Below are positions 54,726 to 64,000 of a stretch of 64,000 nucleotides of DNA, piece after piece; the first letter of the stretch is position 1, and the number at the start of each line of letters is the position of its first letter. The notes under the pieces are model-generated. The model saw nothing but the letters and a program-made list of their open reading frames with translations, did not search any database and was not told where the DNA came from. The stretch lies in assembly GCF_009870125.1 (NCBI RefSeq), contig NC_046681.1:22705001-22769000 (forward strand), in the 5' to 3' direction. This stretch comes from Drosophila pseudoobscura. Its lineage: Eukaryota > Arthropoda > Insecta > Diptera > Drosophilidae. The position numbers were made by a program, and so were the translations under genes.

Positions 54726-55156
54726 TGTTTCATTTTTCATTGTTTCTGGCCGATTAAAATGCCTTTTATTTTGGCAATTGCTTGTTTTGAAGCAAAACAA
54801 AAGCACAAATCACGAGATCAAAGACGATCCAAACACCTTAAAAGCAACACTTGTGTGTTTAACATGTCTGAGGCACTGTGATGGTCAAGATTCCAGAATG
54901 GTGAAGCCATTTCGGATGGACAAACCAACTTTCAAAATGATATTGGAGAAAGATCATGCTTTCCCCTGGATATAAAGAACTTTCGTTTTAACAAACATCA
55001 GCTGTGCTCACCCAGAAGTTCTGTTCCAAGCACAGTCTGAGGTGTTTCTTGCCAACATTCCAACTTCCAAATCGGACTGCTACCTTTGAGCTACTCAAAC
55101 GTCACTCATTCGCCGACTGTCAAAAAAGGAAAAAATAATAATAATTTTGTTGCAAA

Positions 55157-56416
55157 ATGAAAGACCAAAATTTTGTGTCCTATTTGGTGGAATTTTGTGT
55201 AAAGCTGAAGCTGAATACGCCCAAATACCGATATGTTACGGAAGAAAACAGAGAATTCAGCTGCAATGTAGAGCTGCAGGATATCCAGGGCTATGGCAGG
55301 GGTAGAGCTCTCGCCACGGTAATCATGCGGCTTACGAAAGTTTAATAAAATCCCTTTTCGACAGCCCGTTCGAAACAGTCTGCGGCCCATGTGGCGGCCA
55401 GGAATGTGTGGACGCACATAATATTGCTGCCTGTCGTCCGAGTGCTGCTACAGGAAAAGGATTTCAAGCCGTATATCCGCGAGGGGGATATCTTCTGGGA
55501 GATTCGTTCGCTCAAGACGAAGCAATTCAGGAATCTGCGGGAGCTGCTCGTCCTGGTGGACAAATCCATCGGTAATATTTGGCAAGGATCTGTGGAACTG
55601 AGCAGCTTGTCAGTACAGGCAACCACTGAGGTGCGAATGGGGGACAGAGTCTGGCAGAAGGTCCCCATCGTCGAGGTCACTGAAACAACTTTCTTCGAAA
55701 CGCTTACCCTCCCGGTAGTGCTAGTGAGCAGCATATCGAAAGAGGTGTTAGTCAGCAGTGTACTCGACAGCACGGAGGATCCAGAGACCAGTAGCTTGGA
55801 AATATGCCCTATTCCAATGGTCCCAGAGGTGCCAGTAAGCAAGGCTCAGGAGTCCCCCAGTGTGGGTCCTGCCTTCACAGCCCTGGCGATGGATCCTACC
55901 GTTCCCCAGGACGTACATGCGGATCTCCACGCCGATGCCGAAGCAATAGAAACAATCAAGCTAGAAGAGGTCGCCATTCCCGTGAGTCCAGTCTTCGAAA
56001 CAGGGGCCACCGTTGTACAAAAGTCGTCCCCTGTGGAGGACATCTTGAAGACTGAAGAAGACATGGAAAAACGTCGCATATTCCAGACCTATCGTAATAT
56101 CACCAAAAAAAACGACCCAGAAACTAAGCCCGTCCGAAGATGCGACTATGACGACTACTTCATGAACTTGCCCGAGGACCTCAAGAAGGACGGTTTTAAA
56201 GTGATCAATTCCAACGACTTTAAGACTGCGAAGGAGAAGGCAATCAGTCTTCTGAACGCTTTAAAGCTGCCTCATACCTTCAGCGAAGTGAAATCCATTT
56301 CCGGTAGGACAATGATCAAACTCGAACTCGACTGCAACTACAATGGCATATGGATTGACTTTGAGACCGATATTTATAGCCACTTCATTGAGTATATGAT
56401 GGATATGCTTGATTAG
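55157..56416 (+). CDS. Double-stranded-RNA-binding-domain protein, 398 aa, two exons
   Basis: Exon 1 is 55,157-55,301 and exon 2 is 55,365-56,416, joined across a 63-bp intron (AGGG|GTAGAG ... TCGACAG|CCCG). The splice restores the frame and joins GYGR to ARSKQSAAHVAARNV, the second half of a dsRNA-binding domain. The domain spans residues about 5-70: helix 1 YLVEFCVKLKLNTPKY, strands around YRYVTEENREF, then GYGRARSKQSAAHVAA. The usual KKxAK is only partly kept. A low-complexity middle (about 130-270) follows. The C-terminal 90 residues (KAISLLNALKLPHTF..., IKLELDCNYNGIWIDFE, a final helix) could be a second degenerate dsRBD. An in-frame TAA 15 nt upstream supports the start. Such proteins act with Dicer, in RNA editing or in germline RNA control; I cannot assign this one. 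Poly(A) signals AATAAA occur at 56,594 and 56,608. Confidence 0.82.
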
Positions 56417-56613
56417 GGTTACTTACTGAATAGAAAACAACTGAAGAACAATACTAACATAACTATCTACACAGGAATACCAGAATCTAATCATCCATGT
56501 GTGTACCTGATCTAGCCTTAATGGGGTTCAACCAAAGAACCAATTGTGATCATCTTTCACCCTCTATATTATCTCAGAGCAGTTTGGCAGCTCAATAAAA
56601 GCACTTTAATAAA
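56417..56613 (+). other. 3' UTR of the dsRNA-binding gene
   Basis: About 200 bp after the stop end in two AATAAA hexamers (56,594-56,599 and 56,608-56,613). Only about 50 bp separate them from the duplicated 5' region of the next gene. Confidence 0.6.
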
Positions 56614-56662
56614 GGCCGATTAAATAGAATTTATGATAAATTCATTTTTATAGTACGTTCTT

Positions 56663-57137
56663 GCTTGCTTTCGTTTTTGAATCTGCGCGCCCATTTGCTG
56701 GTTGTGGAATTGGCTAACTTCCAGCATTAGCCAGCGACTCCGGTAGCGGGTTGTGGAAATGGATAGCAGCTGTCTTTCCGCATTAGACACCACTGATTAC
56801 TAAATACAAGACATTTTTGTGGTAAAATTTATAAATTTCGAATATAATGAATTGGCGTGTGAAACAAGCAAAACATAGCGCAAAGAAGTGGACGCTTGCT
56901 TTCGTTTTTGAATTTGCGCGCTCATTTGCTGGTTGTGGAATTGGCTAACTTCCAGCATTAGCCAGCACTAAGCTCAGCGACGCCGGTAGCCGGGTTGTGG
57001 AAATGGATAGCAGCTGTTTTTCAGCATTCGACAACACTGATCAGTAAATACAAGACATTTTTGTGGTAAAATTTATACATTTCGAATTTAATGAATTGGC
57101 GTGTGAAACAAGCAAAATGGAGCGCAAAGAAGTGGAC
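56663..57137 (+). repeat. Direct tandem duplication of the zinc-finger gene's promoter and start-codon region
   Basis: Unit 1 (56,663-56,893, 231 bp) and unit 2 (56,894-57,137, 244 bp) are adjacent direct copies at very high identity; unit 2 has a few extra bases near 56,966. Each holds GCTTGCTTTCGTTTTTGAAT, an imperfect palindrome TTGGCTAA-N9-TTAGCCAG (56,710-56,734; 56,941-56,965) and a CACTGAT element. Each ends within the first codons of the zinc-finger gene. Unit 2 keeps the start (AAAATGGAGCGC), whereas unit 1 reads AAAACATAGCGC, so its ATG is lost. The breakpoint therefore lies inside coding exon 1. Both copies could still initiate transcription. Confidence 0.9.
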
Positions 57138-59617
57138 GCACAGCAGTTCATTGATCACGTACGTAAATGGAATGAAATGTTGGGATGTGCGTTGTGGACT
57201 TAGCCGCTTTGTTTTCCTGTGTATCCTATAAATAGACGCTGCTGGCCTCGGAGCTAATGCGGGATCCAAATCACTTTATTATGGATCTGATCGATCACAC
57301 AGGAGTGTTCCCCAAGGCCGAGGGACCCACCAATCTGACCACCAACACGGGAAATCCCCCCAATGATGGGACTGGCGGCTACGCGGAGAAGGAGCTAAAT
57401 TTCCACAACACAATCTTCCAGTTGGTGAACAAGCATGTGAACGAATCCTCCGTCGCGGACAGCGGTGTGGGGCCGGTGGTGTCGCAGCAAGTGCAGCAGC
57501 CAGCATTCCCAGCCCTGGCCATTGAACCGACCGTACCCATCGATGTCTCGGCGTGTCTGCACGCTGTCGACGATGACGATCTTCTGTATGTCCATAATGC
57601 TCTAACGACCAATGCCCGCAAGGTGCTGCCCCACAAGAAGCGCATCTCGAGGAAGCTCAAGGGCAACATCGATGCCGAGATGGAGCAGCAGCACCAGCCG
57701 CACCACCAGCAGCACAAGCATGTCATTCAGCATGTCCCACCAGGAGCGGCTTCGCTCTACAGCTGTGAGATCTGCGGCTATGCAGTGCACACACAGTTGG
57801 ACTTTTTTGCCCATCTCAAGCAGCATTATGAGCCACCAATGGCCATGGAACAGCGATTGGAAGTGCCGATCCAACAACAGCAGCAGCAGCAGCAGCAAGA
57901 ACAGCAGAAGGAGCCGTTGGACATGTGCGGTCTCTCCACCCAGGATAAGGCGAGTATCTGTCCTTCTATATCTGTCATTCGCCTGCTAATCCTCTATTTC
58001 TCCACAGCTTCAACAGGAACAGGCCAAACTGGATCAGGTCTTTCACGATGTTCAGCTGAACTTTGAGAACTTTCACCCCATCAGCCATGTGGATCACGAT
58101 GTGGGTGTGGGAGTGCCTGTAAATGTAAATGATGTTGGCGTCAATATGGTCATGCATGGCGAAGCCACAGACAAACTGAATACCGTGGGAGCCAGCAGCA
58201 GCTCGCCCAACGTCAACGTCGTGGTCCCCGTCGTGGATGATGTGGAGTTCAGTGACACGGAGGACATGCTAGAGGGCATACGGAACGTAGTGGATAAGGT
58301 GTCCATCGAGGACACTTGCGATGAGCTGGTGGAACTGGAGCTAACCACAGCCACGATCCGGGCGCCCTGGTTTAACAACAACTTCAGTGACATCACATTT
58401 CCGGGGCTGCTGCTGCCGGGAGAGCCGCCGCCAGCGACCACGGAGCAAGCGGCGACGCCGCTGCTCAAAGAGAATCCCAATGGGACGGAGCAGATGGATT
58501 TGGATTTCCTCAGTGCCAGCAAACGAGAGGAATCAAATGAAATCAAAATGGAGAAGGCGCTGGAAAAACCCATCGAAGGGATTGAACAGCCCCTGCTGGT
58601 GGCGCCACCAATGTGCTGTAACTCTCCGGCACCGCCTGCTGCCCCGCCGCCCGGCTCGACCGGCTCGCCGCTAGTCCTAAACGAAGCCGGCTTCAAGCTG
58701 GAGGCCGTGGAAATGCCCGACGACAGCGCACCACCTTCACCATTCGACAATGGCGACGTAGACGGCGACGGCGACGGCGACGGCGATGGCGATGGCGACG
58801 GCGAGGATGAAGACAATACCGATAGCTATGCCATGGAAAGCACAGCCACGAGTCCGAGCGAGGACTCGCCGAGCAAATCGAGGAGGAAGCACTTTTGCGA
58901 CAAGTGCAACAGGGACTTCAATTCGTACAATGCCCTCAAATACCATCAATATACACACAACCAGGAGCGCTCGCACAAGTGCAGAAGCTGTGAAAGATCC
59001 TTCTACAACCAGAGTGCGCTGACGGCCCACGAGAAAACGCGTATGAAAATCCCCACAGATCCCCGTCTAAAAACCAACTCATCCCATATTTTATTCCTCC
59101 AACAGACTCTGGGATTAAGCCCTTCGAGTGCGAGAAATGCGACTCCAAGTTCCGACAGTGGGGTGATCTCAAGTACCACATCATATCCAGACACAGCGAC
59201 ATCAAGGCGCACATGTGCGAGTTCTGCGGCAAGAGCTTTTCCCGACGGTACTCTCTGGTCCTGCATCGACGGATCCACACCAGCGAGCGGAACTACGCCT
59301 GCCAGTACTGCGACAAAACGTTTCGGGCCAGCTCCTACCTTCTGAGCCACGTCAAGGTGCACACGGGAGAGCGACCGCACGAGTGCAGCGTATGCCAGAA
59401 GAAGTTTCGCGTCTCGGGGGATCTCAAGCGGCACTCGCGTATACACGATCCGGCCAGAAAGAGCCAACCTCCGGCCGCAAAGGTGGAGAAAAAAAAGCTG
59501 AAGCAAATCAAAGATGAGGAGGAGGTGGTGGTGGCGGCGGCGGCGATGGTTGCCACCCGAAAACAAAAGTCTGACGCCCTGTGCGACGAATCTGAGCAGG
59601 AAATTCTCGGCCTATAG
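57117..59617 (+). CDS. CG3407: C2H2 zinc-finger protein, 766 aa, four exons (probable CG3407 orthologue)
   Basis: Exons 57,117-57,158, 57,236-57,949, 58,008-59,040 and 59,106-59,617 give one continuous 766-aa frame. Introns are 77, 58 and 65 bp. Intron 1 (CAC|GTACGT...AAATAG|ACG) and intron 3 (C|GTATGA...CAACAG|AC, joining HEKT to HSGIKPFEC across a finger linker) are canonical. Intron 2 needs a GC donor (AAG|GCGAGT...CCACAG|CTT). Finger 1 lies at residues about 189-212 (CEICGYAVHTQLDFFAHLKQH). Six more run in tandem from about 547 to 710, the last ones joined by TGERPHEC-type linkers. Between them lie a poly-Gln run, acidic stretches and a (DG)n run near 58,755-58,800. It is presumably a nuclear DNA-binding factor; targets are unknown. 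The symbol rests on my memory that CG3407 is the slp1-side neighbour in D. melanogaster. The gene structure is more secure than the symbol. Confidence 0.88.
57950..58007 (+). other. Apparent GC-AG intron in the zinc-finger gene
   Basis: The frames on both sides are phase 0 only if the donor is AAG|GCGAGT. The nearest GT (GCGA|GTATCT) would leave the frame shifted by one. The acceptor TTTCTCCACAG is good. If the intron is retained, translation ends at 58,066 and yields a short protein with finger 1 only. Confidence 0.75.
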
Positions 59618-59935
59618 CCGTGCTGTGCCAAGGTTTCTTCAATATAGTATTAGCAAAGATTAAATGGCACATAGATGAAGCATCCTTGGTGCCCGTGAGC
59701 CATCGGAATACCTGGTCACGCGTACATCCAATGGGCAGAAGTGCCATCTATGTGCTCCACACTCTTGTGTACTCGTAAATTATAACTCCTAAGATTTTTG
59801 TACCATACAGCAAATGTGTAAATACCAAGTACAGACGTGAACAAAGGGCCATGTCTTTTGCATTCCACAACGCGTTCCATAGGGTCCCCCCCAGCCCCCC
59901 AAACAGCCGTTGAATAAAAAGCCAGTCGAAATTTC
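59618..59935 (+). other. 3' UTR of the zinc-finger gene
   Basis: About 300 bp after the stop, ending at an AATAAA hexamer (59,913-59,918). Beyond it the plus strand turns sharply T-rich, consistent with passing into the 3' UTR of the converging minus-strand gene. Confidence 0.6.
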
Positions 59936-62766
59936 TATTGCAGAGCATTTCTTTATTATTTTTCATGTTTTTCTCTTGTCCTCTTCATTTCATTTTTCTG
60001 TTTCAGTTTCTTTCAAATATTTCACTGTTTTCTCTTTTGAATATTTTCTTCTTTCTCTGTTTTTTTTTGCACTTGTACCGTTCATCGACTTAGATGTTAA
60101 TGAGTAAGATACATACACATACATATGTTTGTATATATGTATATATATTAAATATATATCGTTAATATTAATGTAACTATGTACAACACAAGTGTTTGGG
60201 GGCGCCTGTCATCGTCAGCCCAAACTCAATGAAATCTTTGTATTCTTTTTGTTTGTTTAGAACATAATTTGTATTTCTTCTCTCTCGTTTTATTTATCAT
60301 CTCATTCAGTTTTTTGTTTTGTTTCTCAAAAATATTCAACATAAACGCTCCAGCAGCCATACATTTCCATAGATTTGTGTCTGTGTGCTTTTCCATACAT
60401 ATTTGTTAGACGTCGCGACGTTCATTATTTTCACAATTTATTTTTTTTGTAAGAACTCTTAAGAACTTATAAACTAAAATCCTAGTATTGGTTGCTTCAC
60501 ATGCTTCTCTTCTCTTCATCTGCTTTAATGTACGCTCAGTCCATGATATCTTCCATTTCTCCATTTTGTTACACAAATATAATATATAATTCATCATCTC
60601 CTCTCATCCTCGTTCTCCATTCTCCAATCTCCATTCTTCTGTTTGTGTTAATTATTAATTAATTTAAAAAATTATGAAAACTCCATTCCTAGTATCAGTA
60701 TGTCCTGCACTCTCCCAGCTTGATCCTAACTTTGCCTGATGGTTCTTTATTCTTCCTTATTCATTCTTTTTATTTATCTTTCTTTATATATATTCTTGGT
60801 GTTTTGGTGGTGTGGATTATGCTGTTTTGGTAGGTTGAGTGTTCTGAGTGTTAGTGTGTGTGTGTGTGTGTTTTTTTCTTTTAGAGGGTATGATGGTATG
60901 GTTATTGAAAAATTAGCATACGAAACATTTGCGACTACTGTTTTTTTTGTTTTGTTTTTTTTTTAGGGAATGAACTGAAATTTTGCCTGCCTGTTGTCTG
61001 TTGTTCGTAAATATGATTTAAAAATTAGCATTACTTTGAATATTTCTTCATTTGTTTTTGTTTTACATACATATATATGGTACTTAAAAATTTATGTTTT
61101 TTTGCTTTACTTTTGCTTTTGCTTTTGCCTTTGCTATGGATGCACACGTTTACTGGTTGTTTAGTTCATTTTTTTGTTTTAAATTGGTATTCTTTAAATT
61201 GAATATGGGCTTATTTTGTAGCATTTCGCTTTTGTTTCTTCAAACGAAAATATTAATTATGCTTTACTGCAAAATGCAAACAGTTGCCAATTGTTTGTGT
61301 GTTGTTGCGTTTACTAAGTCCTTCCCGTCCTTTCCGTCCTCCCCTCATCAATCATCAATCATATTGGTAAAACTGAAGAGCTTTAATCGTATGCATGATG
61401 GTTTGATGGCAGCTTTTTGGTTTTTGTATTCTGTTCGGTTTTCTCGGTTTTTCTTGGTTTTTCTCGGTTTTTCTCGGTTTTCTTACATTGCGGATAATTA
61501 GAATATTGTTTTATAAAATAGCTTGCTATTTTATGTTGTACATTAAACACATATTTAACTGTTTTTACAACCGTCTTGGTTGGACAGTTTGTATCGGCAT
61601 TCGGTTTTCATCATACATCATCATACAAAAGATTCTTTGTTCTTTATTATTTGTATTTAATTTTTTATTATGTTTTTTTTTTCTTTCTGTATTTGGGTTT
61701 TGTTTTTTTTTTTAGTTGCTATTGTTGCTTCACATTGTTGCTGTTACTGTTACTATTTTGCTGCGTCCCAAGTGTTTGCTACGCTATTTCCCCACCCCCA
61801 TACTGTCTGTCTCCTTCTCACATTCTCTGCTCCCTCTAACCGCTCACAGTTCCTTTCTCAATTTATAGAAATATAATTTTGCTCTTTTTTTCTTTTCTTT
61901 TCGTTTTCTTTTGTTTTATAAGTTTGAGTCTTCTGTCTACATCACCACATATTTTCTTGGTTTTAAAAAAATTAAAATACTTTCTTCTTTCCACAGTTCA
62001 TAAAATGTTTAACTCTTTTTCTCTTTTTCTCTTTTCATGGCTTGCCAATTTCTTCAAAAGTTTTCTTTTTTCTCCCACACAAATACAATATTTACAGTTT
62101 ACAGATTTTGGTTTTGTTTCATTTTCTTTTACAGATTTACTCAAATTTTCTCCATTTCTTTCCATTTTTGTAGTTGCTACATCTAAATCTTAAATCATTC
62201 TTTACACAGCCCCCCCACCGACTGTCGTCTCGCCATCTCTGCTCTGCTGCCAGATCTTGTTCTGCATTTACTTTGCTTTCTCATACGATTTTTGTTTCTT
62301 GTTCAGTTTAAAATTGTGAAAAAATAGCTGCATCTATTGTAAATTTTAGGTTTGTTTGCATTTAAAATTTGAATTACCTTTAGCTTTATATAATTTGATT
62401 TTATGATATTTTTTTTATCCTTGTTGCTGTTTCCGTCCTATTTTTTGGTTGCATGAAGACCCGACGCCTGATCGTGTAGAGGGCGCGGCCAGTGCTGCCA
62501 AGCATCAGAGGGCGCCCCTAATCGTGCGGCCAGTGCTGCCAAGCATCAGCTGGCCCGCGCTCAACCGTTAGGTACACTTGCTGTCTCTATTTGCAGTTTG
62601 AGTTCTTGAGTTCTTGTTGTTTTTGTTGTTGTTGTAGATGTAGATGTAGCTGTGTTTGTAGCTGTGGTTGTGGTTGCGGTTGTTGTTTCGTATAAAAAGT
62701 CTTTGATTTGCCATTTCCCTTTCCCTTCCCATTCGATCCCTTCCTTCGCTGTTAGCGCGCTCTGCA
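59936..62766 (-). other. Long T-rich region, probable 3' UTR of the minus-strand gene
   Basis: The plus strand is strongly T-rich for 2.6 kb with no believable coding frame, so a minus-strand transcript would be A-rich. It holds a Pumilio-type TGTAAATA on the minus strand (62,089-62,096), several minus-strand AATAAA hexamers (for example near 61,643 and 60,292), a TTTTGC array (61.11 kb) and a TTTTTCTCGG array (61.44-61.48 kb). Because the next gene upstream on this strand ends at 62,767, I infer a long 3' UTR. Where it ends cannot be seen. Confidence 0.45.
62471..62549. repeat. Short direct repeat CGGCCAGTGCTGCCAAGCATCAG
   Basis: The 23-bp core, preceded by ATCGTG, occurs at 62,486-62,508 and 62,527-62,549. 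It lies in GC-rich DNA between the T-rich region and the stop codon of the minus-strand gene, a sharp composition change. Confidence 0.8.
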
Positions 62767-63904
62767 TTAGAGGCTCACCTGCTGCATCTTATCAAAATCT
62801 AAACACGGCCGATGCGGTCGCTGCAGTCTCTGGGTGGCAGCGGCGGCGCTCGCGGCATTGGCAGCATTGTGTGTCGTTGTTGCTGCTGCTGTGGATGATG
62901 TGGTGCCTCCTCCTGCTGCTGCTGCTGCTGCTCCTCCTCCTCCTCCTGTCGATGAGGATGTGGCTGGGGCTGCTGTGCCTGCCGCTGCGGCCGAACCACC
63001 ACCACCCGAATTATTACTAGGACGACGCCTGGGCGAGATGGCGCAGTGGAACAGTTTCGCGGGCGGACTAACCGAACGCACCTCCATGTCCAGGCCGGTG
63101 GTGCTGGCCGGACTGCTGCGCGAGCTATTGTAGTGGAAACTGTACTTGGGCTGCGGCTGATAGATGTGGTGGCTGCTGTTGCTCATCTTCAGGGAGCTGC
63201 TGCACGCCTTGATCACACTCGGCTCGTTCTCGTTGCCGCCGCCCAGCACGGCTCCGCCCAGCTTGGGGCATTTACTGTGGTTGCCGCCATTGCCGCCGCC
63301 GCCGCCGCCGCCGCTGTTGTCGCCATTCTCCTCGTTTACACTATTATCACATAATTTAATATTTTCGATGCCACATCTGGCCTCCGATAATATCAGTGGC
63401 GTTGTGGAGCGGAACGTCATATGGCTACGATTTGGCTTGAACGCCTCCAATGGCGGCGATGTGCGAAAATTCACGGGCGTCAATATCGGCTCCAGCGAAT
63501 TGCGTAACTGCAAAGCATACAAGAGTCACAGATCAGACACGGAATCCTTGCAATTATCTGCCACATACTCACCTCATCGTCGGAGCTGTGGGCCAGGGAC
63601 CGTTTGCGGTTCTCCACCATCAGCGTGGAGCTTGAACGCTTCGAGTTGGAGGTGGTGGCCCGTTCCTCGTAGGGTGCCTCCGTGTCCAGCGAGGAGGTGC
63701 AGCCACGATTAGAGAGTCGCGAGGCACACGAAGCGCCCGTCGCGGTCGTGGTGCCATGGCCATGTCCTGCCACCGACGAGGGCCCATTGATCACCTCCAA
63801 TTCCTCCTCGGAGCTGTGCTGATCGTACATGAGATGGGCGCAAGATGACGATGTCTGCTGGTGACACATCATTGCAGGAGCAATTGGTTTTTGGCCAGCG
63901 ACAG
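62767..63904 (-). CDS. Unrecognised Ser/Gly/Ala-rich protein, 3' two coding exons
   Basis: Exon B (62,767-63,507) and exon A (63,573-63,872 or further upstream) join across a 65-bp intron (GAG|GTGAGT...CTTTGCAG|TTA), phase 0, giving at least 346 aa. Visible blocks are an acidic SSEEELEV near residue 20, KRSLAHSSDDE at the exon junction, PILTPVNFRTSPPLEAFKP, SVSPPAKLFHCAISPRRRP, and a C-terminal HRPCLDFDKMQQ. Poly-Gly and poly-Ala tracts lie between them. The SP/TP and RRRP motifs suggest a phosphorylated regulatory, perhaps nuclear, protein. I do not know the family. The first ATG is 63,872, but the frame is open upstream to a splice acceptor (TTTTTAG| before 63,904), so coding may continue from an exon beyond the window. 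Confidence 0.82.
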
Positions 63905-64000
63905 CTAAAAAGAAGTACGAGGAATTATTTATTTTTTTTATCTATGGCAGTCGCTAACCAGTGTTGTGTCTAACATTCTTGTTAACCAACACTGAAAGTG
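63905..64000 (-). other. Intron of the minus-strand gene at the window edge
   Basis: A pyrimidine-rich tract and AG acceptor immediately upstream of 63,904 indicate intronic sequence running off the window. It contains an inverted pair, CCAGTGTTG (63,959) and CAACACTG (63,987). Confidence 0.5.

Noticed and set aside
54664-54975. 103-codon plus-strand frame ending in FRMDKPTFKMILEKD, faintly like a Harbinger transposase start
   Set aside because: The resemblance covers only about ten residues, the frame stops directly after it, and the DRE motif lies inside it.
1-64000. tRNA, rRNA or CRISPR features
   Set aside because: No cloverleaf with a GGTTCGAATCC-type arm, ribosomal sequence or regularly spaced repeat array was noticed on either strand by eye.

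Overview
The window is animal nuclear DNA from a fruit fly of the genus Drosophila. Genes are sparse, introns are 58-65 bp with consensus ends, GA/CA/CAG-type microsatellites are abundant, and the central genes are the paralogous forkhead genes sloppy paired 1 and 2 (slp1, slp2). Protein lengths (346 and 467 aa) and many repeat tracts suggest a species outside the melanogaster subgroup, perhaps the obscura group. That species call is inference.

Layout. Positions 1-27,000 lie downstream of slp2 and hold no gene I can support. This stretch contains simple repeats, an AT-rich tandem duplication (16.8-17.0 kb) and a 1.9-kb fold-back inverted repeat (about 12.06-13.97 kb) flanked by transposon-like sequence. 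slp2 (27,754-29,157, minus strand) and slp1 (41,161-42,201, minus strand) are intronless and separated by about 12 kb without genes. Upstream of slp1 lie a TATA/initiator promoter, a GA tract, three TAATCCC sites with an overlapping CAGGTAA about 0.5-0.6 kb from the start site, and a close pair of CAGGTAG sites about 3.2 kb away. These look like early-embryo (Bicoid/Zelda type) control DNA.

Three further genes occupy 55-64 kb. A two-exon plus-strand gene (55,157-56,416) encodes a 398-aa protein with an N-terminal double-stranded-RNA-binding domain and a possible second, degenerate one. A four-exon plus-strand gene (57,117-59,617) encodes a 766-aa protein with seven C2H2 zinc fingers, probably the orthologue of the slp neighbour CG3407. 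A minus-strand gene that continues past the right edge (62,767-63,904 visible) encodes a Ser/Gly/Ala-rich protein I do not recognise.

How they fit. Slp1 and Slp2 are forkhead transcription factors with Groucho-recruiting eh1 motifs that act in embryonic segmentation and head patterning, and the surrounding gene-poor DNA is the expected home of their shared enhancers. The most unusual features are the dsRNA-binding gene between slp1 and the zinc-finger gene, a 22-residue block shared by those two neighbours, a direct tandem duplication of the zinc-finger gene's 5' end including a destroyed start codon, an apparent GC-AG intron, and the large fold-back repeat.
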